Position numbers and translations under genes: made by a program. Below are positions 50,388-58,366 of a stretch of 64,000 nt of DNA, one piece after another (positions within the stretch are counted from its first letter, which is position 1; every line of letters starts with the position of its first letter). The notes below the pieces were generated by a model that worked only from the letters and a program-made list of their open reading frames with translations, ran no database searches and had not been told where the DNA came from. Source of the DNA: a virus; IMG/VR virus record IMGVR_UViG_3300036045_000316, positions 1-64,000 of that record; one strand, 5' to 3'.

Positions 50388-50780
50388 ATGGAATTAAACA
50401 TCAAGATCAGCCGGTCGGTGTGCTGGCTGATCTTGCTACTCCTCGCGGGGTTGTTGGGGTGGCGTCTGTACAAGCGCCAGCACATGGCAGCAAAGCCCGC
50501 GCCCGCGATGGTGAAGCCGACACCGCGTAAGACGGCGATGCCGTTCACGGCGGGCAAGGAGGCTGTAGCGGGCGATCAAGCGACAGCGACGGTAGTGGTG
50601 AAAAAGCCATCGCCGCGCCGCACTCGCCAGCGCCAGACCGTGACGCCGCTGCGAAGCCGCGAGGAGATGGAGGCGGAAGTGCAAGCGGGCATCGACAAGA
50701 TGAATGAGAACATCCAGCGCGTTAGGAATGAGTACACGGCGAGACGCGCCGCCCAATCGCCAACGACGGAGGCAAGCTGA
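50388..50780 (+). CDS. Small membrane-anchored protein
   Basis: 130 aa from ATG 50388. N-terminal membrane helix (residues 10-25, SVCWLILLLLAGLLGW), basic middle, helical C-terminus (EEMEAEVQAGIDKMNENI). It may partner the preceding membrane protein, whose stop is 4 bases upstream. Confidence 0.6.
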   Translation: MELNIKISRSVCWLILLLLAGLLGWRLYKRQHMAAKPAPAMVKPTPRKTAMPFTAGKEAVAGDQATATVVVKKPSPRRTRQRQTVTPLRSREEMEAEVQAGIDKMNENIQRVRNEYTARRAAQSPTTEAS

Positions 50781-51415
50781 TGACCGACCATGACTTGATG
50801 CTCCCCGACGATCCGGATCAGCAGATCGGCGTGTTCGCTGACTCGCTCAAGGCGCTGCACGAGGGGTTGGCATGGTTGCAAAAGGTGGGCACGGGCGAGA
50901 TCGCGGCGGATCAGGACACCTACAACAGCGTCATCACGGTGATGGATGAGAAGTTGGCGCAGGTCGGCATGATCCACGCGCAGATCGCACCGCTGCTGAC
51001 GGGCGCGAAGGAACTGATCGAGACGTTGAGCGCCCAACGCGATGAGGCACGCGATTACGCCGACCACGCCTATGAAGAAGGCATGATCGACGCGCTCAGC
51101 GAGACGTCCTTCGAGGACTTGCTGGGGGTCGTGAGCGAATCGCTTACCAACAGCGCCGACTATCTGGCGGCGCGGCTACGCGCCAAGGGCGATGTAGCGA
51201 TGGCGGACAATCTCGAAGCAGTGACGCAGCAAGCGGTGCAAGACCTCGCCACCGTGAACAACTTACAAGACCAGACGTTCGTGCTGGCACACTCACATTG
51301 GTTCAGCGATGGCGCTGCTGATGACGATGACGAGGGCGAAGATAGCGCGGAACATGAAGCCGACGACTTCCCCATCATCACCGTAAAGCCGCACCTGCTG
51401 AATGACGCGGACTAA
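50780..51415 (+). CDS. Acidic helical protein
   Basis: 211 aa from the TGATG overlap at 50780. All-helical with an acidic stretch near the C-terminus (DGAADDDDEGEDSAEHEADD). Function unknown; the acidic tail suggests DNA mimicry or interaction with a basic partner, but this is speculation. Confidence 0.6.
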   Translation: MTDHDLMLPDDPDQQIGVFADSLKALHEGLAWLQKVGTGEIAADQDTYNSVITVMDEKLAQVGMIHAQIAPLLTGAKELIETLSAQRDEARDYADHAYEEGMIDALSETSFEDLLGVVSESLTNSADYLAARLRAKGDVAMADNLEAVTQQAVQDLATVNNLQDQTFVLAHSHWFSDGAADDDDEGEDSAEHEADDFPIITVKPHLLNDAD

Positions 51416-51433
51416 GCAATCGTAACAATGGTC

Positions 51434-51474
51434 GAGGGGCATGGTCGCTTGGAACAACCACACCCCTCTTTCGT
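51434..51474 (+). terminator. Candidate terminator
   Basis: GAGGGG (51434-51439) pairs with CCCCTC (51463-51468), with GGT/ACC adding to the stem, followed by TTTCGTT. Moderate intrinsic terminator between two acidic-protein genes. Confidence 0.5.
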
Positions 51475-51496
51475 TAAAACGCAATAGGACTATACC

Positions 51497-52141
51497 ATGA
51501 CTTCTACGGCACTGGCAACCTTCGACACTCTTGAGTCTCTGGAACTGGATCACTTCAACCCCAACCTGCTGCGCGAATTCGCCACGCAGCGCATCGACGC
51601 GGCGAAGCTGCACTTGCAAGCGGCACAAGTTGCCCTGCAAGAAGCGCGCAGAGACCGCGATTTCCACATCGGCGACGAGGATGAGACGCCCGCCTACCGC
51701 GCCATGCAGCGGGTGGAGACCGCGCTCGCCAGCGCCGCCGACTGCTTGAACGAGGTGCAGGAACGCGCCGACGTGGTGAGCGAGTACGTGATCGGCGTGA
51801 CTGAAATCGCCCAAGCCCTGTACGTGCAGTCCAACGAACTACGCGCCGAATACGATGACCTTTCGCAAAACTTTCATGCACGGGTGGAGGAGGAGCTTCT
51901 CAACCAGATTCCGACGACTGAGGAGATGGATCGGGAGCAGATTCGCAGCATCGCCCACGAGATCAACGACGCGGGCGGGGATGCCGAACTGGTGTTTGGG
52001 TGGTATCGGGAGGATTTGGAACGGACCCTCCGCACCGCCGAGCAACTTGCCGCCGCGCTGCGACAGCAGCAGTACCTACAACCAGCCGCTGACGATGAGG
52101 ATGAGTACGACAGTGAGGACGACGATGCTGCAAGCGCGTAA
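51497..52141 (+). CDS. Acidic coiled-coil protein
   Basis: 214 aa, largely coiled coil (RIDAAKLHLQAAQVALQEAR; DREQIRSIAHEIND) with an acidic C-terminus (DDEDEYDSEDDD). Similar style to the gene at 50780. No family recognised. Confidence 0.6.
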   Translation: MTSTALATFDTLESLELDHFNPNLLREFATQRIDAAKLHLQAAQVALQEARRDRDFHIGDEDETPAYRAMQRVETALASAADCLNEVQERADVVSEYVIGVTEIAQALYVQSNELRAEYDDLSQNFHARVEEELLNQIPTTEEMDREQIRSIAHEINDAGGDAELVFGWYREDLERTLRTAEQLAAALRQQQYLQPAADDEDEYDSEDDDAASA

Positions 52142-52231
52142 CGGCTGGATCACCTTCGGGGCGCTGGTCAATTGGAGTTGCCGCTAGGTCTCAACCCGCT
52201 GACGCCGCGCCGCTGATGAGGGGAATATTCG

Positions 52232-52247
52232 GATAAGTAAGCTTATC
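52232..52247. promoter_or_regulatory. Palindrome upstream of the 52.27-kb gene
   Basis: GATAAG-TAAG-CTTATC, a 6+4+6 palindrome 20 bases before the GTG start, same geometry as the operators at 3 kb but a different sequence. Could be an operator or mRNA hairpin. Confidence 0.35.
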
Positions 52248-52266
52248 GGAAGTGGAGGGGTGAGCA

Positions 52267-52467
52267 GTGCAAAGCATCGTGAAAATGACAATTGACGGCG
52301 TGACCTACAAAGTTCTTGCTAGGGTGCGTAAACATGGTGTCTCTTTGAAGATGGTTAAAGGCAATCCACCTAAAGATGCGCCGAATTGGGATCACGAGGC
52401 AGTAGTAATTGAAGGCGATCCCGAAAAGAAATGTCAGTTTCTTCAAGGTGGAGTAATTAGACAGTAA
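52267..52467 (+). CDS. Small unknown protein
   Basis: 66 aa from GTG 52267 with GGAGGGG upstream. Beta-rich start (VKMTIDGVTYKVLARVRKHG). Unknown. Confidence 0.5.
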   Translation: MQSIVKMTIDGVTYKVLARVRKHGVSLKMVKGNPPKDAPNWDHEAVVIEGDPEKKCQFLQGGVIRQ

Positions 52468-52476
52468 GGAGTGGGG

Positions 52477-52920
52477 ATGATGGGCAAACCGAAACTATCG
52501 CCACAGATGATCTTCCAACTGGAAATGTTGCGCCGGGCTGCCGACTGGACCGCCGAACGGTTCGCGGCGGAATACGGCAACCACTACACGCACCCGCGAA
52601 GCAAAAAGATCGCCATGCCGAAGGGGTGGCTGTGCTTCGGCAGCGGCAGGACGGGTAAGGCGCTCGTCGAACGCGGCTTGGTCGAAAAGCAGGTGCAGCG
52701 CTACGTCCGCATCGGCGCACTGAGTTGGTATCGCCTCACTCAGGTGGGGCGGGAAGCGCTAGTTGGCGTCGATCTGCCGGAATGGATGAACGAGATCACG
52801 GTGGAGACGCCGGAGGGCAAGCTGACCGTTGGCGACGTGGATGTGCAGTACCGTGAAGAAGGGGATCGCGCCGCGCTGTCCGTCACCGTCAGCCATCTGA
52901 AGTACGAGGTAGAGGGGTAA
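52477..52920 (+). CDS. Winged-helix-like unknown protein
   Basis: 147 aa, AAGGAG upstream. Residues 1-100 resemble a winged-helix (QMIFQLEMLRRAADWTAERF; ALVERGLVEKQVQRYVRIG; WYRLTQVGREAL). The C-terminus is beta-rich and acidic. It may regulate the integrase operon. Confidence 0.55.
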   Translation: MMGKPKLSPQMIFQLEMLRRAADWTAERFAAEYGNHYTHPRSKKIAMPKGWLCFGSGRTGKALVERGLVEKQVQRYVRIGALSWYRLTQVGREALVGVDLPEWMNEITVETPEGKLTVGDVDVQYREEGDRAALSVTVSHLKYEVEG

Positions 52921-52923
52921 TTC

Positions 52924-53208
52924 ATGGTCTCTATCGTTGATAACAAAACCGTTGGTGAAGTACAGGTGATCGGCTTCGCCAACCACGAAAGCGAAGTGAT
53001 CAACGTGCTGCGCTACTCCATCAACAACTACGAATGGCAGCATGTCATCGTTGAAAACATCGATCAGTTGATGGGGGCGATTCGGGACGAAGTTGAAAGT
53101 TGCCTTGACACGGAAACGTTGGAGTACGGACTAATCATCCATGTTGATCGCGCCCGCATGACCCGCGCCGCGTTCAACGCTTTGCAGCCGCTTGAGGAGT
53201 GGGGCTGA
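52924..53208 (+). CDS. Small unknown protein before the integrase
   Basis: 94 aa, alpha/beta. Its stop overlaps the integrase start (TGATG at 53206-53210), so the two are co-translated. It could be an excisionase-like partner by position, but it lacks a clear HTH. Confidence 0.5.
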   Translation: MVSIVDNKTVGEVQVIGFANHESEVINVLRYSINNYEWQHVIVENIDQLMGAIRDEVESCLDTETLEYGLIIHVDRARMTRAAFNALQPLEEWG

Positions 53209-54191
53209 TGGCACATCGCCGACCCGGACGCCCAAGGAAACCCACCGTAGCCGAAGCGACGGAGAGCTTTCTGCGCTCCAAATCACTGCGGGCGACGCCA
53301 CACTACATCGCCACGATCACGGGCTTCATGCGCTACTTCGTGGACTACTACGGGCATCGCACCGTGAGTAGCTTGAGCATCGACGATATGGAAGAGTACG
53401 CCGTGTACCTCCAGAATCTTGATGTCAAGTTTGCCGCGCACCCGCGACGGTATCCGGTTGCCGAAAAACTGAGCAAGACGACGATTGACTCGCACCATCG
53501 GACGCTGCGGGCGTTCTTCAACTGGCTGATCAAGCGCCCCGAATACGGCGTCAAGGCAAACCCGATGTTGGAAGTGCCGCGCCCGCGCATCTTCGACAGC
53601 GATGTGCGGATCAAGCGGGTGGAGTGGTTGACGTACAAGAGGCTGATCGAGGCGGCGAGGACTTTAGAAGGTGCTGCCCAGAAGCGGGCGCTGGCGATCT
53701 TGTACATGCTGCCAGACACCGGATGCCGTGCAGCAGGCTTGTGCGGCTTGAAGTGGGCGGATGTCGATCTGGCAGAGCGCCGCGCCCACGTCGTTGAAAA
53801 GTTCGGCAAAGGGCGCTATGTATGGTTTTTGGTCAACACCCGTCGCCAGCTTGAGGAATGGAAGAAACACGCGCCTAAGTCGGAATACGTGTTCTGCTCC
53901 ATCCGCCCACACGATCTTGGTCAAGCGCTCACGCCGTCGGGACTGTATCAAATCCTGACCGACCTCTCCCGCCGCGCCAAATTGGAGCGCGACAAGTGGG
54001 TATCGCCGCACGACCTGCGGCATATGTTCGCCACCTACGCCGATGAGAAGGGCATCCCTATCGCTTACTTGCAGGCGCTGATGGGGCACGAACGCGCCGA
54101 AACGACGGCACGCTACATCCATCGCAGCGGCGAAGCGCTGCGGCTGGCACACGACAAATACAGCCCGCTGCTCGACCTGCTGCTCGAATAA
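53208..54191 (+). CDS. int: Tyrosine recombinase / phage integrase
   Basis: 327 aa. N-terminal SAM-like core-binding domain (residues about 15-120), catalytic domain from about 140. The conserved tetrad is visible: R in DTGCRAAGLCGLKW, K in KFGKGRY, H-x-x-R in SPHDLRHMFATYA, H in LMGHERAETTARY and the nucleophilic Y of ARYIH. It carries out site-specific integration, and its gene ends about 340 bases from a tRNA-Gly-derived attachment site. Confidence 0.93.
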   Translation: MAHRRPGRPRKPTVAEATESFLRSKSLRATPHYIATITGFMRYFVDYYGHRTVSSLSIDDMEEYAVYLQNLDVKFAAHPRRYPVAEKLSKTTIDSHHRTLRAFFNWLIKRPEYGVKANPMLEVPRPRIFDSDVRIKRVEWLTYKRLIEAARTLEGAAQKRALAILYMLPDTGCRAAGLCGLKWADVDLAERRAHVVEKFGKGRYVWFLVNTRRQLEEWKKHAPKSEYVFCSIRPHDLGQALTPSGLYQILTDLSRRAKLERDKWVSPHDLRHMFATYADEKGIPIAYLQALMGHERAETTARYIHRSGEALRLAHDKYSPLLDLLLE

Positions 54192-54216
54192 GACGAGGAA
54201 AGGAGGTAACGGACGC

Positions 54217-54435
54217 ATGGATAACGCACCTACCATCCAGAATCCAGTGATCGACACGGACGCTGCATTAGCGCGGCGCATCCGCGAACTAGTGGAACTC
54301 GGACAGCCCATTTACATCCCGCCAACAAAGGATGAAAACGATCTGATCCAGATTATTGCACTAGAGGACGTGCTGGTTCTCGACCCCGATCAATTTTATT
54401 GCGCGGGGCTGTTTCATCTCGTCAGTGACGAGTAA
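54217..54435 (+). CDS. Small acidic protein between integrase and attP
   Basis: 72 aa with AAAGGAGGT upstream. Acidic (TDAALARRIRELVELGQPIY; IIALEDVLVLDPDQF). Possibly a recombination directionality factor by location only. Confidence 0.5.
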   Translation: MDNAPTIQNPVIDTDAALARRIRELVELGQPIYIPPTKDENDLIQIIALEDVLVLDPDQFYCAGLFHLVSDE

Positions 54436-54505
54436 AAGGAAGGATGGGGAGGGGTGATTTTCCTAGAGAGACGTTGATGAATTTCGCTGACCGAAAAAAG
54501 AATAA

Positions 54506-54524
54506 AGCTAGTCGTTGACTAGCT
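54506..54524 (-). terminator. Terminator downstream of the tRNA-Gly fragment
   Basis: AGCTAGTC (54506-54513) and GACTAGCT (54517-54524) form a perfect 8-bp stem; read on the minus strand it is followed by TTTATTCTTTTTT. This is the normal terminator layout behind a minus-strand tRNA gene and may have been captured with it. Confidence 0.7.
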
Positions 54525-54531
54525 ATTCGTG

Positions 54532-54591
54532 GTAAGCGGGCGACGAGATTCGAACTCGTGACCTTCTCCTTGGCAAGGAGACTCTCTAGCA
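54532..54591 (-). other. attP: attP-like site: 3' half of tRNA-Gly(GCC)
   Basis: Read on the minus strand, it contains the anticodon arm TCTCC-TTGCCAA-GGAGA (anticodon GCC at 54574-54572), a variable loop, the T-arm ACGAG-TTCGAAT-CTCGT and acceptor 3' strand CGCCCGC with discriminator T, as in bacterial tRNA-Gly. There is no matching GCGGGCG or D-arm on the 5' side, so it is a fragment, not a working tRNA. With the integrase next door this is best read as the phage attachment core that would rebuild the tRNA 3' end on integration. Confidence 0.8.
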
Positions 54592-54706
54592 CTCCCTCTC
54601 CAACTTTGCTCCACTTCACGATAACCATATTACGGTAAAGCTGCAAGATCACGCTGACTAGAAACATCCGGCGACGCTGAGTCGCTGTTCAGAGGATTGC
54701 TTAACG

Positions 54707-56152
54707 ATGGCGGTTTGCCCACCTGCCTTATTACTGGATCGTTCGGTGTCCGCCGAAGCGCTGCGCCTGTGGCTGCTGCTTGCCGATTTACCCGAGGGCG
54801 ACCCGCCGCCGACGCGCCAAGTGCTGGCGACGACCTTCCGCTGCAATCCGGCGACGGTAACACGCTGGCTGAAGCAATTGGAGGACAGCGACTGGCTGAT
54901 CGTCTCGGTAGGCACGACGGCGCACGGACGCGGCAATCGCTACCACTGCTTCGAGGCTCAAGCGGACTGCCGGACGGCGCGGAATACCCCTCCCTCAAGC
55001 GCTGGGGGGGGTGATCGCAAAAATGCAAGCACCCCGTCCAGTGCCGATCTGCCTGCCCCTGAATCCGCACAGGGGGGTGATCGCATCCGTGCAACGATGG
55101 GGGTGATCGCATCCGTGCAACTACCCCCCCAGTCCTCTACGCACAAAGAGGGGGGTGATCGCATTTTTGCAACGACCCCCCTGGTAGATCTAGAGACTCT
55201 TGTATTAAAGAGTCCAGAAGCGAAGCATAGGGGTGATCAGGGATGGAGAGATCATCTCCCTTGGATCACCCCCATGCTTTGCTGTGAAGTATTCCCGGTA
55301 GTGGGCAAACAACCAGCGCCTGTATGCGCGGGCGGGCATCCCTACCAGTGGCGGCAGCAGCGACTAGGCAAGGCGGGCATCCATCGGGCTACGGCTTACG
55401 CTTGGCAAGTAGCGACAGGAATCGGCATGACCGCGCCAGAGAGGGATACGCTGGTGTTCGTTGATGTGGATCGCGCCGCGTTCGAGGATGACCTGCTGCG
55501 CTGGCTGCCGATTGCTGCCAGCACCTACCGCCAGCAGCGGGGAACGCACTCATGCCTCGCTTTCCGGCTGCCCGCGCCTTTACCGCAGCGGTTGAGCCTC
55601 AAAGACGCCAATGGGGAGGTTGCCAGTCTACGCGGATTCGGGAGCTATCAGGTGGGACCGGGCAGCTTGCACCCGTCTGGGGAACGGTACACCTGCAACT
55701 GGCGACCAGCGATCCATCTGAACGAACGGGAGATGCAGCAATTGATTGATCGCTTCCGGCAGGACGGCAGTAGGCAGAAAATGCATCAACCTCAACACCA
55801 TGCTTCGCTCTCGCGGCAACCTGTGCAAATGTCGCATGAGTTGGAGGAACGACTCAGGCGGTGGGCGCAGCGGGGTATCGAGCGCGAAGTGGACGCCTTG
55901 CGCCGCGTCGGTGAGGGCGGTTTCAACAACGCCTTGTTCGCCGCCACGCTACGCGCCTGCCGCTTGGCTTCATTGGCGCGAGAGGATGACGGGGCGATCA
56001 GGGCGTTGCTCTATGACGCGGCGGTGCAGGCGGGGTATGTGGCGCGTGATGGGGCAGCGGCGGCGTGGCGGACGATTCGCAGCGGGATGCGGGCGGGACG
56101 TCAACATGGAATGGTGGACTTGCCCACGTGGGCAGTAGGAGCGACGAAATGA
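54707..56152 (+). CDS. Replication protein: winged helix plus primase-polymerase
   Basis: 481 aa. Residues about 15-80 form a RepA/phage-O-like winged helix (TRQVLATTFRCNPATVTRWL, KQLEDSDWL). The segment 95-160 is low-complexity and coincides with a DNA repeat array. Residues about 200-335 match an archaeo-eukaryotic-type Prim-Pol: FVDVD (D253/D255), GTHSCLAFRLP and GSYQVGPGSLHPSG. The C-terminal part is helical (EGGFNNALFAATLRACRLAS). Likely initiates or primes replication of the element. Its stop overlaps csf1 by ATGA. Confidence 0.75.
   Translation: MAVCPPALLLDRSVSAEALRLWLLLADLPEGDPPPTRQVLATTFRCNPATVTRWLKQLEDSDWLIVSVGTTAHGRGNRYHCFEAQADCRTARNTPPSSAGGGDRKNASTPSSADLPAPESAQGGDRIRATMGVIASVQLPPQSSTHKEGGDRIFATTPLVDLETLVLKSPEAKHRGDQGWRDHLPWITPMLCCEVFPVVGKQPAPVCAGGHPYQWRQQRLGKAGIHRATAYAWQVATGIGMTAPERDTLVFVDVDRAAFEDDLLRWLPIAASTYRQQRGTHSCLAFRLPAPLPQRLSLKDANGEVASLRGFGSYQVGPGSLHPSGERYTCNWRPAIHLNEREMQQLIDRFRQDGSRQKMHQPQHHASLSRQPVQMSHELEERLRRWAQRGIEREVDALRRVGEGGFNNALFAATLRACRLASLAREDDGAIRALLYDAAVQAGYVARDGAAAAWRTIRSGMRAGRQHGMVDLPTWAVGATK
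55007..55274 (+). repeat. Iteron-like repeat array inside the replication gene (candidate origin)
   Basis: Four direct copies of GGGGGTGATCGCA begin at 55007, 55073, 55099 and 55151; each is followed within a few bases by TGCAA and, in three, by a C-run (unit GGGGGTGATCGCA-N4-TGCAA-N2-ACCCC). GGGGTGATC recurs at 55230 and an inverted GGATCACCCCC at 55264-55274. Copy 3 lies in a different reading frame from copies 1, 2 and 4, so the DNA, not the protein, is conserved. This is how replication-initiator iterons look. Confidence 0.75.
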
Positions 56153-56985
56153 ACGGGGATCGGCTGATGACGGGCGTGGATAGGCGGGAAGCAGTGGTGA
56201 TGATTTGTAGATTTTGCGGAGTAGAGGGAACGGGTGAAGCATTCAATCTTTGGGTAAAGCCGACGTTCACGGATTGGGACAAGTTGCTGCCCGGCGACAT
56301 CATCTGTGATGACTGTGCATTCTGGTTCGATGAGGCAAGCGAAGTGCTGACTGCCCGTACTGGTAAAGACAAGTTACAGCGAATGCGGAACTACAGCCAC
56401 TTCGTCCTCAATGGAGAGTGGACGCCACTAAGCAAAGGGGACAAGGCGCAGATGCAGGCGTTCTTGTGCGCTGATGTGTTCCCCGAACTCGCCGTCATCG
56501 CCGAGTCGGGGCAGAAGCATATTGTTTTCCGTGCTACGCGCAATCCCGTCGGATCGTCCGCTGGCTGGGTGCAATTCGAGGAACATTCACTGTGGGTTGA
56601 TCCTCCCCAGCTTCGCGCACTCATTGAGCGCGTGGAGGAACTTTACGTAACCTTCTCTAAAACAGAGATCGAGACGGGGAATTATCAGTCGCATCGCATC
56701 CTGAAATTTGGGGTACGGCGGTGGATGGAGGCAGACGGGGCAATTAAGCCACTGCGCGGATCACCACTGCTGGCATTGGCTTTGTTTCTAGCACAAAGGA
56801 GTGAAGATGACGCAGGAGGAACTACGGAATCAGGCGGCGGCGCTGCTGCTGCAAATGTGGCTGGGGCTGGGCAGCGACCTGAAATCGAGGTACCGGATGA
56901 GCATCTGGACGCAGTTCGAGGATCAGATACGCAGCGCAGCGTACACGAACAATCTGGGGAAATTCGTCAACTCTCTCTGTTCTAA
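56149..56985 (+). CDS. csf1: Type IV CRISPR-associated Csf1 (Cas8-like)
   Basis: 278 aa from the ATGA overlap at 56149. It is the large-subunit-like protein of type IV effector complexes. The family's zinc finger is present: C20-FC23 (CRFCG) and C53-DDC56 (CDDC), with VKPTFTDWDKLLPGD between. The middle (QKHIVFRATRNPVGSSAGWV; ILKFGVRRWMEADGAIKPLR) fits Csf1. The last 60 residues are G/A-rich where they overlap the next gene out of frame, ending in QLSLF, a match to the bacterial sliding-clamp-binding consensus. First gene of the csf cluster, coupled to the replication gene. Confidence 0.82.
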   Translation: MNGDRLMTGVDRREAVVMICRFCGVEGTGEAFNLWVKPTFTDWDKLLPGDIICDDCAFWFDEASEVLTARTGKDKLQRMRNYSHFVLNGEWTPLSKGDKAQMQAFLCADVFPELAVIAESGQKHIVFRATRNPVGSSAGWVQFEEHSLWVDPPQLRALIERVEELYVTFSKTEIETGNYQSHRILKFGVRRWMEADGAIKPLRGSPLLALALFLAQRSEDDAGGTTESGGGAAAANVAGAGQRPEIEVPDEHLDAVRGSDTQRSVHEQSGEIRQLSLF

Positions 56986-57169
56986 GCTAGATGCTGTGAT
57001 TGGCAAGAACGCCGAGGGGCGGGCAATTGCGGAGCGCATCCTGAACAGCGGGCAAGATCGGCAACTCCTCAAACTGATGCGCGAGGAGACGGTACTACTC
57101 GTCCTCATGGTGCGAATTGAAATGCAGAATCGTCGGGAAGAATATGAACAGGAGAATCGCAATGAATGA
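56807..57169 (+). CDS. cas11: Probable Cas11-like small subunit of the type IV complex
   Basis: 120 aa, all-helical, between csf1 and csf2, the place and size of Cas11 in type IV-B loci. ATG 56807 has AAAGGAG six bases upstream. It overlaps csf1 by 179 bases in another frame. Helices: MTQEELRNQAAALLLQMW, SIWTQFEDQIRSAAYTNNL, GRAIAERILNSGQDRQLLKL. Cas11 proteins diverge fast, so the call rests on context, size and helicity. Confidence 0.6.
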   Translation: MTQEELRNQAAALLLQMWLGLGSDLKSRYRMSIWTQFEDQIRSAAYTNNLGKFVNSLCSKLDAVIGKNAEGRAIAERILNSGQDRQLLKLMREETVLLVLMVRIEMQNRREEYEQENRNE

Positions 57170-57401
57170 CGAATTATCTAACTGGGAAAAGGGCGATTGC
57201 TATTCCATAGATACATCAGAATGGTATCCGCGTGGCATTGCTACCATTTTCATTTTGCCTTTTTGCAACAGATTGAGTCATTGGATGTGGATCGGCGTGG
57301 CGGGAACCGGGGAGATAGTGGTTAGCCGCGATGGATTCTCAACGCCCCAAGCTGCGGCGGCAGCAGTCGATGAATACTTGAGCGCACAGGAGAACAACTA
57401 A
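57162..57401 (+). CDS. Unknown small protein inside the csf cluster
   Basis: 79 aa between the Cas11-like gene (8-base overlap) and csf2 (one-base overlap). A W-rich alpha/beta protein (LSHWMWIGVAGTGEIVVSRD; STPQAAAAAVDEYLSA) of the same general style as the small protein at 63359. It is not a standard type IV component and may be an accessory or an unrelated passenger. Confidence 0.6.
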   Translation: MNDELSNWEKGDCYSIDTSEWYPRGIATIFILPFCNRLSHWMWIGVAGTGEIVVSRDGFSTPQAAAAAVDEYLSAQENN

Positions 57402-58366
57402 TGCATACTTACATCTTTGAGGGAGTGATGACGGCGCTGACGAGCATCAGTCACATCGGCGAGAGTCACGGCATCAATGCCCGTCTGCGACGCGAGAAGG
57501 TGATACAGCCGGATGGTAGCGTTGAGGAAGTGCCGATCCTCTCTGGTAATGCGATTCGCGGCATCTTGCGAGATCGGGGGATGCTGCACATGCTCAAGAC
57601 GCTCGGCTACGGCGTCAATGCTGAAACGGGTGAAGTAGCGGGACTGTCGCTGGCAGCGTTCTACTTTTTGTTTTCCGGTGGGGCGTTGACGAAGGACACC
57701 ACGCGAGGATTAGACGTTGAATCGGCGCGGCGCTGGCGCAGCCTAATCCCACTGGTCGGCGTGTTTGGTGGCGCGATGGGCAACCAGATCATGCCGGGTA
57801 AGGTAAAAATCGGTAAAGGTATCCCCATCTGCATGGAGACGGCGCACCTTCTACCTGACAGCTTGCGCGGTACTCCCGTTTCCTCCGTGTGGGATATGTG
57901 CCAAGAGGAGGCGTATACGCGCCGCGACGACGAAAAGAATGAACAACTGCGCCAACTCATCCAGCCAGAAACACGCAAGCTGCTCGATCTGGATCGAGCG
58001 CTCGGACGCGACAAGATGGATGACGCGGTTGAGGATACCGGACAGAAACAGCAGATGCGCTACTACGTGGAAACATTAGCCGCTGGATCACGATTCTTCT
58101 GGGAGATTGCGCTGGACGATGCAACGGACATTGAATTTGAGGCGTTCTGCGTAACGCTGGCGGAATTCGGACGTCTGCCATATCTCGGCGGCAAGAGCGC
58201 AACAGGACACGGCAAGGTGAGTATCCAGTTCGATAACTGGGTAGAAATTAACCCCCGTCTTGCGCCGACGGGACAGGCGATTAATTTCACGCTCGGCACG
58301 CGCTATCTCCAGCATCTCAGTGAACGCGGCGATGAGATACGGGGACTCATCCATGAGCTATCGTGA
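57401..58366 (+). CDS. csf2: Type IV CRISPR-associated Csf2 (Cas7 backbone)
   Basis: 321 aa RAMP-fold protein that would polymerise along a guide RNA. Strong Csf2 hallmarks: SISHIGESHGINARLRREKV, QPDGSVEEVPILSGNAIRG, FYFLFSGGALTKDTTRGLD and VGVFGGAMGNQIMPGKVKI. RNA-binding strand region YVETLAAGSRFFWEIAL and glycine loop LPYLGGKSATGHGKV follow. Length is normal for the family. AGGAG lies upstream. It overlaps csf3 by 14 bases. Confidence 0.9.
   Translation: MHTYIFEGVMTALTSISHIGESHGINARLRREKVIQPDGSVEEVPILSGNAIRGILRDRGMLHMLKTLGYGVNAETGEVAGLSLAAFYFLFSGGALTKDTTRGLDVESARRWRSLIPLVGVFGGAMGNQIMPGKVKIGKGIPICMETAHLLPDSLRGTPVSSVWDMCQEEAYTRRDDEKNEQLRQLIQPETRKLLDLDRALGRDKMDDAVEDTGQKQQMRYYVETLAAGSRFFWEIALDDATDIEFEAFCVTLAEFGRLPYLGGKSATGHGKVSIQFDNWVEINPRLAPTGQAINFTLGTRYLQHLSERGDEIRGLIHELS

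Noticed and set aside
54532-54610. A complete minus-strand tRNA gene
   Set aside because: Only the anticodon arm, T-arm and 3' acceptor strand are tRNA-like. The upstream sequence cannot pair with CGCCCGC and forms no D-arm, so it is a 3' fragment.
55007-55274. CRISPR array for the type IV system
   Set aside because: Repeat spacing is irregular (66, 26, 52 bases), the shared core is only 13 bases plus TGCAA, and it lies within a coding gene; it fits iterons, not repeat-spacer units.
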